64,000 bases of DNA from Aldehydirespirator sp965220645 (lineage in GTDB: Bacteria > Actinomycetota > Acidimicrobiia > Acidimicrobiales > Aldehydirespiratoraceae): positions 744,001 through 808,000 of the forward strand of contig OZ244836.1 of assembly GCA_965220645.1 (NCBI GenBank), in the 5' to 3' direction. The position numbers and the translations under genes are program-made. A model generated the notes under the pieces. The model was given only the letters and a program-made list of their open reading frames with translations. It was not told the origin of the DNA and did no database searches. Below, in pieces: positions 27,943 to 37,083 of this stretch; within the stretch, counting starts at the first letter, position 1, and every line of letters begins with the position of its first letter.

Positions 27943-29421
27943 TCAGCCGATGTTGGAGTAGCGTCCGCTCTCCCATTCCGACTGGAGATACTCGACCTGC
28001 TCGGCCACCGATGTGCCGCTGATGATGGTGTCGATGACCGCGTCGCCGGCCGCGGCGGAGAAGTCCGACACGTTGTTGCGGTCGCTGCCCGGATTGGACA
28101 GCACCGCCGACAGCTCGGCGTAACCCGAAGCGGCTAGCCCCGTGCTGAATACGTCGGTCGGGACCGCGTAGCCGGTGCGGGCCGGCGATGCGAACAGGTC
28201 GGTGACCCACTGATCAACACCTTCACCGCTGGTCATGTACTCGATGAAGCGTATGGCCTCGGCCTTGTTCTCGGAGTTGGTGGGCACGGACAGTCCCACC
28301 TCGATGAAGGCACGGATAGAGGGAGAGCCCTCATCCACAAGCAGCGGGAGCGGCGACGCCGTCACGTTCGACATCTCGATTCCGTTGGCGGTCCTGAACG
28401 GCTCGGAGAGGATTCCTGACTCCCACGTGCCCTGTAGGAACATCACCGCGCCTCCCGACTGGAAGATCTCCACAGACCGCCCGTAGTCCAAGTCGAGGAC
28501 GTCCTGACTGAAGATGCCATCCTCGAATGCCGAGGTCACCGCCTCGAACGCGGCGGCGTAGGTCGGGCTGTTCCATGATCCGCCCGCGTCGTAACGGACG
28601 CTGTTGAAGAAGCCGGGCTCGATCTGCTCGGTAACGGTCAGGACGATCTCATCCAAGAACCAGTTGGCGCCGGTGAACGAGATCGGCAGCAGGTCCGGCC
28701 GCTGCGACTCGACGGCCTGCACCATGGCCAGCAGATCTGCACGGCTGCGCGGCACCTCCAAGCTGAGCTCATCGAGAAGGTCGACGTTGTAGTACGCGGC
28801 CGCCGAGCCCAAGAAGCCGAGGGGCGCGATGTAGATCTCGCCGTCCTCCGCGAGCAGCCGGGCCTGCTCCAGCGCGGCCGGTGCCAGATTGGCGTCCAGC
28901 GGCGCCGACGCATGCTGATCGAACAACGGTGCCAGCGGGTCCAGATCGCCGCGGACGACGTTCACCATGGTCGACGTCTGCACCGCGGCCACGTCGATGG
29001 TGTCGCCTGCACCCAGCGCCAACGGCAGCCGGTCCTGGTAGGCGGTCGACTCGAACAGGTTCAACTCGACGCGGATATCGGGGTTCTTGGACTCGAAGTC
29101 GCTGATCACCCGCTGCATCGTCGCCTCGGGCGGGAACCACGTCCAGAATTGCAATGTCACAGGGGCCGCGGGCGGCTCCTCCGTCTCCGTCGAGCCGTCC
29201 TCGGGGGTGACCTCCCCGTCCTCGGGGATGACGTCCCCGTCCTCCGGCGTGGTTGCGTCCTCCTGCGGCTCAGCCTCGTCGTCGGTTCGCTCAGCGGCCT
29301 CCTGGGACTCCCGGGAATCCCCGTCGGCGTCTTGCGGTGCCTCAGCCGAATCATCGCCTCCGCAGGCAGCAGTGAGCATCACGAATACCAGTAGCACGGT
29401 TATCAGGCGTCTGCGTCTCAT
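27943..29421 (-). CDS. Extracellular sugar-binding lipoprotein of the ABC importer
   Basis: 492 aa. The N-terminus RRRRLITVLLVFVMLTAACG is a lipoprotein signal with lipobox LTAAC, followed by an acidic Asp/Glu/Pro-rich spacer of about 75 residues. Family-1 solute-binding features follow (VTLQFWTWFPPEATMQRVIS, NPDIRVELNLFES, VMFLQGTWESGIL). AAGGA lies 11 bases before ATG 29421, which fixes the start. As the only CUT1 binding protein here, it is the likely partner of the ATPase and permeases at 20258-23339, encoded divergently across the regulator. Confidence 0.9.
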   Translation of the reverse strand: MRRRRLITVLLVFVMLTAACGGDDSAEAPQDADGDSRESQEAAERTDDEAEPQEDATTPEDGDVIPEDGEVTPEDGSTETEEPPAAPVTLQFWTWFPPEATMQRVISDFESKNPDIRVELNLFESTAYQDRLPLALGAGDTIDVAAVQTSTMVNVVRGDLDPLAPLFDQHASAPLDANLAPAALEQARLLAEDGEIYIAPLGFLGSAAAYYNVDLLDELSLEVPRSRADLLAMVQAVESQRPDLLPISFTGANWFLDEIVLTVTEQIEPGFFNSVRYDAGGSWNSPTYAAAFEAVTSAFEDGIFSQDVLDLDYGRSVEIFQSGGAVMFLQGTWESGILSEPFRTANGIEMSNVTASPLPLLVDEGSPSIRAFIEVGLSVPTNSENKAEAIRFIEYMTSGEGVDQWVTDLFASPARTGYAVPTDVFSTGLAASGYAELSAVLSNPGSDRNNVSDFSAAAGDAVIDTIISGTSVAEQVEYLQSEWESGRYSNIG

Positions 29422-29497
29422 GTTGATGGTCCTTCCCCTCGGGATCCTCCTGGAAGGAAGAACGGTACCCCTCTTCAGACAGCTGGTCAACCCATAG

Positions 29498-29570
29498 ATC
29501 GGATGTTTAGTCGATTGATTACCCGTATCGAGGCTTGAAAGGACTGTTGCTTAGCAAGAGATCGGATTAT
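29498..29570. promoter_or_regulatory. Two ATCGGAT sites upstream of the binding-protein gene
   Basis: ATCGGATGTTTAG begins at 29498 and ATCGGATTATTGGG at 29561. Both share the ATCGGAT core with the site at 20198 before the ABC ATPase, and each is followed by T/A-rich bases. The 29498 site is 77 bp before the binding-protein start, a reasonable operator position. The regulator is unknown. Confidence 0.35.
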
Positions 29571-29574
29571 TGGG

Positions 29575-29975
29575 ATCAGACTGGCGTACTCGCGGCCTCG
29601 CCGCGAGGCGAAGGGGTTCACCCAGTCGGCGACCCGGAGTACGGCTAGGGCGTCCACGACGACGGGCTTGCCTCTGGTGACGACTACTTCGTTGCAGTCG
29701 ACCTCGATGACCGGCGGATCCAGTCCGTGAGGTCACCCACCGAGAGGTTCCCCGAGGCGACCTGGATGACCGTCTCGTACGGCTCCTGGACCGGCGACAG
29801 GTCCCGTTCGTAGCCGTTCGCGTTCAAGAACTGAAGCGTGGCCAACACGGCGACCCGCTTGTTGCCGTCTATGAACGCATGGTTGCGCGCCAGCCCAAAG
29901 AGCCAGGGAAGCCGCCTTGGCCTCCACAGTTGGGTGGAAACTCCAGAAATCGACGTGACTTGCTGCTGCCAGTCA
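29575..29975 (-). pseudogene. Relics of a Doc/Fic toxin and an acyl-CoA synthetase tail
   Basis: Minus-strand frames give RNHAFIDGNKRVAVLATLQF, the catalytic loop of Doc-type Fic proteins (HxFxDGNKR), then FLNANGYE and VIQVASGNLSVGDLTDW. The upstream helix (VEAKAASLAL) is in a different frame, so one base has been gained or lost. Downstream, VIEVDCNEVVVTRGKPVVVD, then ALAVL, resembles the last strand of the ATP-grasp domain in NDP-forming acyl-CoA synthetases. Two broken genes are joined here, and neither antitoxin nor full enzyme is visible. Confidence 0.6.
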
Positions 29976-30145
29976 GCATCGCCAAGTGGTCAAGTGCTTC
30001 CAACACGCGCCCTAGCCATGGTCAAGGAATTGTGCGAGTCGCCCCGGCCGGAGCGGTGCGATACCCGGGGCATGCACTCCTGTCAAGTCCCGGTACCCGT
30101 GTTACATACTGGCTCCGGTAGCTGTGTTACACACCAGCGCAGGTT

Positions 30146-31609
30146 TCAGGCGGCGTTGATACGCGACGGGCGGCCGCCGGCGTTGGCGAACGCGCCGTGC
30201 TCACGGCTGCGGTCATGGCGGATCGGATGCACCCTGAGCACCTCCCCGCCGGCGGTGATCTCGACTGTGCCGTCGACGACGGCGACCTGCACCTGGCGTC
30301 CCCGATGGGCTCTGCCGGCGCGATAGGTGGCCCCAGCGAAGGAGACACAGCCCCCGGAGTCGACCTTGCGGGTCACCACCTGACCCACCGTCGGCTGGCG
30401 AGGCCTCGGGCTGCGTGGGGCTCGGGGCTTGCGCCTCAAGGCTTTGGCTTGCTTGTCGGGGCGGTGCCTCTGAGCGTGGGTGGCCACCACAACGCCGCGG
30501 TGGCTGATCGTCACCAGCCCGGCGTCCACCGCGACCTCGACGGTCTCACCGGCGAGCCACACCCCGACGGGATAGGGCTGGGCTGCGAAGCTGATCTTGC
30601 CCGCGCGGCTCACCTTGCGAGTCGGCGACACCGCCTGGGGCTCCACGGGCTGGGGCGCAGCCGGCCGTGTGGGAACAGCGGGGCCGTCCTCGATCACCAG
30701 GCGGAACCTCTCCCATGGCACGACGTCGCCGATGCCCTGGTGTCGGCGCTCGAAGTTGTAGTGACGCACCCAGCCGTCCAGCTGGGTCTGAGCGTCTGCG
30801 ATCGACTCGAACACCTTGCCGGTGAGGAACTCCTGGCGCAGCGTCTTGTGGAACCGCTCCACCTTGCCCGTCGTCGTCGGAGACCGCGGAGCGGTCAACA
30901 GATGCCCGATCCCGTTCTCACGGCAGATCCGATCAAACAGCACCTCACCACCCGCGCTGGGCCCGAACCGGCCCGTGAACACCTTCGCATTGTCAGTCAG
31001 GACCTGATCAGGCACACCCCAGGCCCGCATCGCTTTGCCCAAGGCGTCACACGTCGGCCTCGATGTGGCCCGCTCAACCACATGAGCCGACACCGCGAAC
31101 CGCGAATGATCATCGATCCCGGTCACGATCGACGCCTTCGAGCCGTCAGCGAGCATCACCCCGCCCACCACGTCCATCTGCCACAGCTCCATCGCCCGGC
31201 TGCGCTCCCAACGCTTGTAGTCCGATCGCTTGCGGCGCCTCGCCTCAGGCACGATCAGCCCGTGACGCACCAAACAGCGATACACCGACGACCGTCCCGG
31301 CAACGGAACCACACCGCGGGCCTCGAGCCCGAACAACAACGTGCGCGGACCCCACCCCGGATTCTCCCGCCGCAACTGAACCACCAACGCCTCCACCTCC
31401 ACCGGCATCTGATGCGGACACCAATCAGGCTTCGGCGACGAATCCGCCAAACCCGCCAAACCCCTTGCCGCATACCGCCTCAACCAGCGATGAACCGTCT
31501 GGCGCGTCACCCCGAACCGCAGCGCCACCGCCGACACCTCAGCGCCGTCGCGCAACACCTCCAACACCGCTGCATGCCGCTGCTCCACCACACCAAGCTC
31601 CACCAACAC
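30146..31609 (-). CDS. IS481-family transposase
   Basis: 487 aa. N-terminal helix-turn-helix (EVSAVALRFGVTRQTVHRWL), then the rve core with Asp in MELWQMDVVGG, Asp in VLTDNAKVF and Glu in TTTGKVERFHKTLRQEF. A basic Pro-rich tail of about 130 residues includes two repeats of SFAAQPYPVGVWLAGE / SFAGATYRAGRAHRGR type, common in IS481 tails. All catalytic residues are intact. The nested IS3 begins only 57 bp before its start, so its native promoter is displaced. Confidence 0.92.
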   Translation of the reverse strand: MLVELGVVEQRHAAVLEVLRDGAEVSAVALRFGVTRQTVHRWLRRYAARGLAGLADSSPKPDWCPHQMPVEVEALVVQLRRENPGWGPRTLLFGLEARGVVPLPGRSSVYRCLVRHGLIVPEARRRKRSDYKRWERSRAMELWQMDVVGGVMLADGSKASIVTGIDDHSRFAVSAHVVERATSRPTCDALGKAMRAWGVPDQVLTDNAKVFTGRFGPSAGGEVLFDRICRENGIGHLLTAPRSPTTTGKVERFHKTLRQEFLTGKVFESIADAQTQLDGWVRHYNFERRHQGIGDVVPWERFRLVIEDGPAVPTRPAAPQPVEPQAVSPTRKVSRAGKISFAAQPYPVGVWLAGETVEVAVDAGLVTISHRGVVVATHAQRHRPDKQAKALRRKPRAPRSPRPRQPTVGQVVTRKVDSGGCVSFAGATYRAGRAHRGRQVQVAVVDGTVEITAGGEVLRVHPIRHDRSREHGAFANAGGRPSRINAA

Positions 31610-31685
31610 GACGACCCCCTCCCATGTGACGACCAGGCCGCCACAAGTGAAGAAGGCTCAGCAGGCGCTTCCCCCCGTTGACCGG

Positions 31686-32591
31686 TCAGGTGGTTAAGGC
31701 GGGCTGGTTGCCCGCGGTGTGACGGTAGTGGTGTTCGTAGTCGTCGGGGGTCTGGTTGCCCAAGCTGGTGTGGAGCCGGTGGGTGTTGTAGCCGATCAGC
31801 CATTCGAAGATCGACCGGCGCGCTGCGGCGCGGTCGGGGTAGTTGTGGTGGTGGACGAGCTCTCGTTTGAGCGTCGAGAAGAACGCCTCGGCCACGGCAT
31901 TGTCTGCTGAGGACCCGACCCGGCCGGCTGACTGGTTCATGCCCCATGACCTCACGCTGTTCTTGAACGCCTTGGCCTGGTAGTTGCTGCCGCGATCGGA
32001 ATGGAACACGATGCCTGCGGTGCGGCCCCCGCGGGCCGCGCCGGCCATGTCGAGGGCGTCTTGGGCCAAGCGGGTGTCGATGCGGTCGCTCATCTGGTAG
32101 CCGAGCAGCCGGCGGCTGCCCAAGTCGAGCACGACCGCGAGGTACAGCCAGCCCTCGCCGGTGCGGATGTAGGTGATGTCTGACACCCACGCCCGATCGG
32201 GGGTCCCCGGAGCGAAGTCCCGTCCCAGCAGGTCCGGGAGTGTCACAGCCGTGCGGGCTGGGATGGTGGTGCGCTTGGGCCGCCGGCGGCGGATCCCCGC
32301 TATCTGGTGGACTCTCATGAGCCGCTCGACGCGTTTGCGGTTCACCACACGCCCTGCGGCGCGCAGCTGCGCGGTCACCCTCGGCGACCCATAGGCGCCA
32401 CCCGAGCCGGCATGCGCCCGGCGGATCGCCCCGAGGAGGTCCGCCTCGGCGAGATCACGCTCGCTGGGACCCGCGGCGCGCCTGGCGCGCCAGTCATAGA
32501 ACGCCTGACGGCTCACTCGGGCTGCTTCACAGCACAGCGTGGTCGGGAATCCCTCGGCCTTTCGGGCAGCCACCCACCGGAAACGGGTCAC
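31686..32591 (-). CDS. IS3-family transposase OrfB (IS3-group)
   Basis: 301 aa integrase subunit. An HTH_21 region (SRQAFYDWRARRAAGPSERD) precedes an rve core with Asp in WVSDITYIRTG, Asp in FHSDRGSNY and Glu in AVAEAFFSTLKRELVH. The GTG at 32591 is chosen because it overlaps the orfA stop (GTGA) and AAGGAG lies upstream, so re-initiation is likely. I see no standard -1 slippery heptamer in phase at this junction, unlike the other IS3 pair. Confidence 0.9.
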   Translation of the reverse strand: MTRFRWVAARKAEGFPTTLCCEAARVSRQAFYDWRARRAAGPSERDLAEADLLGAIRRAHAGSGGAYGSPRVTAQLRAAGRVVNRKRVERLMRVHQIAGIRRRRPKRTTIPARTAVTLPDLLGRDFAPGTPDRAWVSDITYIRTGEGWLYLAVVLDLGSRRLLGYQMSDRIDTRLAQDALDMAGAARGGRTAGIVFHSDRGSNYQAKAFKNSVRSWGMNQSAGRVGSSADNAVAEAFFSTLKRELVHHHNYPDRAAARRSIFEWLIGYNTHRLHTSLGNQTPDDYEHHYRHTAGNQPALTT

Positions 32592-32920
32592 TGTCCCAAC
32601 TCCTTCACCCAAAAGGCCGTCGCTCGTTTGAGCAACTCACGCTCCTGGCGCAGCCGAAAGTTCTCCCGGCGCAGCTCGGCCAGCTCGGCCCGCTCGCTGG
32701 TCGTCACTCCCTCGCGCTCGCCGCGGTCGATGCGCGCCTGGCGCACCCAATTGCCCAAATTCGTCGCTCCGATCCCCAAACTGCGCGCCACCGACGCGAC
32801 CGAACGGCCCTCATCGAGCACCAACGACACCGCATCAGCCTTGAACTCAGCCGTGAACGATCTTCGCGACCGGCCCGGCGGCAACACCGGCCCAGCACGC
32901 TGCCTTTCCATAGTTGACAT
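32588..32920 (-). CDS. IS3-family transposase OrfA (IS3-group)
   Basis: 110 aa. The helix-turn-helix (RRSFTAEFKADAVSLVLDEG, SVASVARSLGIGATNLGNWV) is followed by a coiled coil (ELAELRRENFRLRQERELLK). AGGAGGT lies just before ATG 32920. The length and motifs are standard for the IS3 group, and nothing is broken. Confidence 0.92.
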   Translation of the reverse strand: MSTMERQRAGPVLPPGRSRRSFTAEFKADAVSLVLDEGRSVASVARSLGIGATNLGNWVRQARIDRGEREGVTTSERAELAELRRENFRLRQERELLKRATAFWVKELGQ

Positions 32921-33092
32921 GGCTACCTCCTAATCGAGGTGACCGGTCAACAGGGGGAGGCACCGCACCACCAAATGTGGACCACCGAGGTGTAACACAG
33001 CTACCGGAGCCAGTGTCGCCCAGCTACCGGAACCGCGTCCCAAAGGTGTAACACACCTACCGGAGCCAACGCGTCAAGCATGTACCGGGACA

Positions 33093-33404
33093 GCACAATT
33101 GCTCTTACCGTCAACAGTGACAACAAAAGCAACATACAAGACCGTTTCAGTATTGATTTATAGCTTCTGACCTTAGCATACATGATTCTGAGATGTGGAG
33201 CTAAGGGCGATTCAGCCAGTACCAACATGTGCCAAAATACCCATCTGACATGGGGTTTTACAAGATCGGCGTAACAAGCCATACCTGTGGACAACCCCTG
33301 ATAACGGATCGTCCGTTAGAAGTTCCGTTAGAAGATTGGGTCCGTGAATTGGCCGCGGTGAGCAGGCGCTCTCGGACTCGGCGACCGCCCGCATGAGACC
33401 CCAG
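33093..33404. other. AT-richer gap with repeats, no gene
   Basis: No coding frame is supportable. AACGGA-TCG-TCCGTT (33303-33317) is a perfect inverted repeat, and TCCGTTAGAAG is directly repeated at 33312-33322 and 33324-33334. Base composition is clearly more AT-rich than the neighbours, suggesting imported DNA. Confidence 0.5.
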
Positions 33405-33698
33405 CTAGGGCCGCCGGAAGATGTCGTGGCTGCCGATGCGTCGCCAGATGATGTGCGCCTGGCCAGGGGTCTGCTCCTCACCGTAGGCGAACGTTGCTCG
33501 GCCGTTCCCGGCCCACGTCATCTCGAAGACTCCGTCGTTTCCGCGGACGGGCTTCACCCGCAGGCTGCGCCGCGCCGGCCGGCCGTGCTGCAGATCCTCC
33601 ACGAACTGCGCGACAGCGGCAAGGAAGGCTTCCTGCAAGTCGCTGTCGAGCGAAGCGAATTCCCTTCCGAACACGCGCTCCCATTCGTAGGTGGGCAC
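33405..33698 (-). CDS. RelE/ParE-type toxin
   Basis: 97 aa. The sequence (MPTYEWERVFGREFASLDSD; RVKPVRGNDGVFEMTWAGNG; RATFAYGEE; HIIWRRIGSHDIF) follows the RelE/YoeB-like fold in the group where the closing motif is GTHDIF. Such toxins are usually ribosome-dependent mRNA interferases. It lies 30 bp after the AbrB-like gene, in the usual antitoxin-first order, and would be held inactive by that protein. Catalytic residues cannot be fixed by eye. Confidence 0.78.
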   Translation of the reverse strand: MPTYEWERVFGREFASLDSDLQEAFLAAVAQFVEDLQHGRPARRSLRVKPVRGNDGVFEMTWAGNGRATFAYGEEQTPGQAHIIWRRIGSHDIFRRP

Positions 33699-33728
33699 GA
33701 CGGTGACCGTCGACAGTGCAGGCAGAAG

Positions 33729-34037
33729 TCAGCGCGAACTGCTGTCGCCGGCCCCGTCGGAGGCGGCCGTCTCGCGCAACGCAGCCAGGAACTCGTCCCC
33801 GGAGGCGAACACCGGGCCGCGCCTGCCTGCGGCTCGGTCCTCTACGATCTGCTTCTCGCCAGCCTGCCACTCGTCGGTCCAGTACCACCACTGATCCTGG
33901 TCCCGCTGGGCACACGGACGAAGAAGGATGCCGTCGCTGGTCATCTCCACATCCAACTCGTCGCCCTCACTGAGGCGCGCCTGGCGTCTGAGATTCTTCG
34001 GAATCGTCACCCGACCATCGGACCTCAACGTCACCAC
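33729..34037 (-). CDS. AbrB/SpoVT-type antitoxin
   Basis: 102 aa. The N-terminal swapped-hairpin DNA-binding motif is clear (MVTLRSDGRVTIPKNLRRQA, LSEGDELDVE, GILLRP). An acidic C-terminal half would bind the toxin. It precedes the RelE-like gene on the same strand and likely represses the pair's promoter, with higher occupancy when toxin is bound. Confidence 0.82.
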   Translation of the reverse strand: MVTLRSDGRVTIPKNLRRQARLSEGDELDVEMTSDGILLRPCAQRDQDQWWYWTDEWQAGEKQIVEDRAAGRRGPVFASGDEFLAALRETAASDGAGDSSSR

Positions 34038-34408
34038 GTCACAACCCTACTCATTCCAGGCGATGCCGGGACCAAGGAACTACCCAATGCCGCCGCCAGT
34101 CCGGTGTCGGCGAAGGAACACCCAAGCATCTGGCCCAGCGCGGCGTAACACCCTCGATCTCCGGGCCTTGAGCTCGTCGATCAGCGACTCAGGTCCGCCC
34201 ACCTTCGCTCCCCGGAGGCCTCAGGCGTTGTACACGCGCCACAATCCGGCGATGTCCTCAGGGCACCCTGAACGGGCGGGGCACGCGAAGGGCTAATCGC
34301 GTAGCGGCGACCTTCAGCGGTCGCGAAGTGCCCATCGGCTTCTGTGGGACGGGCACCGTAGGTTGGGCGATCAGGCCAACGACCGTCGAGGTGACCGGAA
34401 GGCGGGCC
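34038..34408. other. Intergenic stretch between the TA pair and the hydantoin operon
   Basis: Divergent promoters should lie here. I see a short hairpin, GCGACC-TTCAGC-GGTCGC (34307-34324), about 85 bp before the DUF917 start, but no clear -10/-35 pair and no supportable gene. Confidence 0.4.
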
Positions 34409-35485
34409 GTGAGAGAGTTGACGATCGATGACATCGACGACCTGGCTCTGGGCGCGACCCTGCTCGGAACGGGCGGTGGTGGCGATCCGTATGTGGGCAA
34501 GCTGCTGGTCAAGCAGGCGATCGCTGATCATGGCCCCGCCACAGTCGTTGGACCAGAGGACCTTCCCGACGACGGCCGGGTACTCACTACCGCCATTATC
34601 GGCGCACCGACGGTGATCCTGGAGAAGATCCCCGCCGGAACCGAGTTTCGTGCCGGCATTGGCGCTCTGGCCGCCTACTTGGGCGAGGAACCGGTGGCGT
34701 TGATGCCCATAGAGGTGGGCGGGGTGAACACGCTGGTGCCGATCGCGACCGCGGTCGAGATGGGGTTGCCGATTGTCGATGCCGACGGGATGCGACGCGC
34801 CTTTCCCCAGATTGAGATGACCGTGTTCACGCTGCATGGCCTGTTGGCCGCGCCGATGTCGATCGCGGATGAGAAGGGCAACATGTGCGTGTTCGAGGCC
34901 ACCACCAACCAGACGGCTGAGGCACTGGCCCGCGCCGCCATCCTTCAGCTCGGTCTGGCCAACGCGATCAGCTGCTATCCGATGTCGGTGGCCGACGTGC
35001 GGCGGGCCGGGATCCACGACTCGATGACTTACTGCACTGAGGTCGGGAGGCGTCTGGGCGAGGTCAAGCGGGGTGCTGAGGGGGCCTGGCAGGAGCTGCT
35101 CGACTACACCGACGCAGCCTTGGTCTTCAGCGGCAAGGTCATCGACATAGATCGCCGCACTACTGAGGGCTTTGCCCGCGGCACCGTCGTTCTTGAGCAC
35201 CTCGACGACACGAGCCGAACTCTGCGGGTCGAGATCCAGAACGAGAACCTGATCGCTTTCGAGGAGGGCGAGGCGGTCGTGACGGTGCCCGACCTGCTGT
35301 GCCTGCTGGACTACGAGTCGGCGGACCCTGTCACGACCGAGGGTCTGGCCTACGGTCAGCGGCTCAACGTTTTGGCCATGCCGTGCGCGCCCGAGTGGCA
35401 TCGTGACGGGATGTTGGAGCTAGTGGGCCCTCGAGCGTTCGGGTACGACATCGACTACGTCGACTTCCGGGAGAAGAGGCTGTGA
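34409..35485 (+). CDS. DUF917-family protein, partner of hydantoinase
   Basis: 358 aa. LALGATLLGTGGGGDPYVGK at the N-terminus, ALMPIEVGGVNTLVPI and the closing AFGYDIDYVDF mark DUF917, which includes thiohydantoin desulfurases and proteins always found beside hydantoinase/oxoprolinase subunits. GTG 34409 is used because GGAAGG lies six bases upstream and homology begins there. Its stop overlaps the next GTG (GTGA), so the two are coupled and probably form a complex acting on a cyclic amide. The precise substrate is unknown. Confidence 0.88.
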   Translation: MRELTIDDIDDLALGATLLGTGGGGDPYVGKLLVKQAIADHGPATVVGPEDLPDDGRVLTTAIIGAPTVILEKIPAGTEFRAGIGALAAYLGEEPVALMPIEVGGVNTLVPIATAVEMGLPIVDADGMRRAFPQIEMTVFTLHGLLAAPMSIADEKGNMCVFEATTNQTAEALARAAILQLGLANAISCYPMSVADVRRAGIHDSMTYCTEVGRRLGEVKRGAEGAWQELLDYTDAALVFSGKVIDIDRRTTEGFARGTVVLEHLDDTSRTLRVEIQNENLIAFEEGEAVVTVPDLLCLLDYESADPVTTEGLAYGQRLNVLAMPCAPEWHRDGMLELVGPRAFGYDIDYVDFREKRL

Positions 35486-37035
35486 AGCCGCTGCGGCTCG
35501 GTGTCGATGTCGGGGGCACCAACACCGATGCGGTTGTGGTCGACCCGGCCGGCACCGTGGTGGCCGCCACGAAGACGGCCACCACACCCGAGCCGATAGG
35601 CGGCATCCAAGCTGCTGTGGCGGCGGTGCTGGCCCAGGTGGACGACCCGGCCGCTTTGGGCAAGGCCATGCTCGGCACCACCCATCCCACCAACGCGATC
35701 ATCCGGCGCCAGGACCTTGACCGGGTGGGAGTGCTGCGCCTGGCCGCTCCGTCGTCGCTGGGTGTGCGCCCGAGCGCGGCCTGGCCCGAGGACCTCAGAG
35801 ACATTGTCATCGGACGCAGCGAGATCGTTGCAGGCGGATTCGAGTACGACGGCACCCCGATCTCGGATCTGGATGAGGACGCGGTGAGGCGATTCGGTGC
35901 CACCTGCGCTCAGGAGGTATCTGCCATCGCGGTCTCGTGCGCGTTCAGCCCGGCGTCGACCGATCACGAATTGCGCGCCGCGGAGCTGCTCGCCGAGGAA
36001 TGCGGCGACGGTTTCCCGGTGTCGTTGAGTCACACGGTGGGATCGCTGGGGCTTCTCGAACGCGAGAACGCGAGCATCCTCAACGCGTCGCTGCTGACGG
36101 TCGCCAAGCGAGTGGTCGCGGGGTTCTGTGACACGCTGGCCGCAGCCGGCCTGGAGGTGGAGAGCTTCCTGACCCAGAACGACGGCACGTTGATGGCCTT
36201 CGACGAAGCCGACAAGTATCCGGTGCTGACCGTCGGTTCAGGTCCGACCAACTCGATGCGGGGCGCCAGCGCGCTGGCCGGGCTCTCCGACGCGCTCGTC
36301 ATCGATGTCGGGGGCACTTCCGCGGATGTGGGGATCCTGGTCGACGGATTCCCTCGCGAGTCCACCGCGGCTGTGGAGGTGGGAGGCGTGCGGACCAATT
36401 TCCGTATGCCGGATCTGATCTCGGTCGGCCTTGGCGGAGGCAGCATCGTCCGCAACGGCGACGGCGTGACTATCGGGCCCGACTCCGTCGGTTATGGCGT
36501 GATCACCGAGGCAATCTGCAAGGGCGGCTCCACGTTGACGCTCTCAGACGTCTCGTTGGCTGCCGGCCGTCTCACGGACTTCGGCGATCCCGGCCTGCTG
36601 TCGAGCCTGGGGGTCTCGCTCACAGCCGCAGCGATCGACTGGGTGGACGAGCGGATCGGTGTGCTGTGCGAGCGGATGAAGGCCTCGAGCACGGCGCTGC
36701 CTCTGATAGCTGTCGGCGGTGGCGCCCATCTGGTGCCCGAGGCGCTGCGAGGGGTCAGCGAGGTGCTCTGGCCGCCGCACCATTCGGTGGCGAACGCTTT
36801 CGGCGCGGCGATCGCCGAGGCGGCCGGATCGATTGACAAGGTCTACAGCTACGACACGGCCGGCCGGGAGTCCTGCCTCAGCAGCGCCCGCGAGGAGGCC
36901 GAGGACGCTGCTATCCGGGCGGGCGCCGATCCCGACAATGTGCGCATCACGCGAATCGTCGAGATTCCCATGACCTACGTGCCCGGGGGCGGCTGCCGGG
37001 TGATCGTGAAGGCCGTGGGTCCGCTCGCCTCATAG
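35482..37035 (+). CDS. Hydantoinase/oxoprolinase-family protein
   Basis: 517 aa. An actin-like ATPase layout is visible: LRLGVDVGGTNTDAVVVDPA at residues 4-23 (phosphate loop), GTTHPTNAIIRR, DALVIDVGGTSADVGILVDG in the middle and LPLIAVGGGAHLVP near residue 410. These enzymes use ATP to open hydantoin or oxoproline rings. It is shorter than the fused HyuA proteins and matches the subgroup paired with DUF917. It is translated with that gene through a 4-base overlap. Confidence 0.9.
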   Translation: MKPLRLGVDVGGTNTDAVVVDPAGTVVAATKTATTPEPIGGIQAAVAAVLAQVDDPAALGKAMLGTTHPTNAIIRRQDLDRVGVLRLAAPSSLGVRPSAAWPEDLRDIVIGRSEIVAGGFEYDGTPISDLDEDAVRRFGATCAQEVSAIAVSCAFSPASTDHELRAAELLAEECGDGFPVSLSHTVGSLGLLERENASILNASLLTVAKRVVAGFCDTLAAAGLEVESFLTQNDGTLMAFDEADKYPVLTVGSGPTNSMRGASALAGLSDALVIDVGGTSADVGILVDGFPRESTAAVEVGGVRTNFRMPDLISVGLGGGSIVRNGDGVTIGPDSVGYGVITEAICKGGSTLTLSDVSLAAGRLTDFGDPGLLSSLGVSLTAAAIDWVDERIGVLCERMKASSTALPLIAVGGGAHLVPEALRGVSEVLWPPHHSVANAFGAAIAEAAGSIDKVYSYDTAGRESCLSSAREEAEDAAIRAGADPDNVRITRIVEIPMTYVPGGGCRVIVKAVGPLAS

Positions 37036-37083
37036 CCACGGACCCATGCCATTGTCTGCCGGCCTCTCCCGTTAGGAGTCCCG

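Larger units (their letters stand above)
31666..32962 (-). mobile_element. IS3-family element (second type) nested in IS481
   Basis: The ends carry TGCCTCCCCCTGTTGACCGG (orfA end, inverted at 32962) and CGCTTCCCCCCGTTGACCGG (orfB end at 31666), giving a 1297-bp element of normal size. It is unrelated in sequence to copies A and B. No clear target duplication is seen (AGG against CCG). Confidence 0.8.
30081..33092 (-). mobile_element. IS481-type element with a nested IS3
   Basis: Related ends face each other: TGTCAAGTCCCGGTACCCG with GGCTCCGGTAGCTGTGTTAC (30081-30130), and on the right three copies of the inverted motif around CTACCGGA (about 33001, 33024 and 33057) ending TGTACCGGGACA (33081-33092). 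The IS481 transposase lies inside the left part. A complete IS3 (31666-32962) sits between the transposase start and the right end. Host flanks show no obvious duplication. Confidence 0.75.

Noticed and set aside
30197..31681. 494-codon plus-strand frame
   Set aside because: Antisense of the IS481 transposase.
34181..35401. 406-codon minus-strand open frame
   Set aside because: It is antisense to the DUF917 gene, whose motifs are clear on the plus strand.
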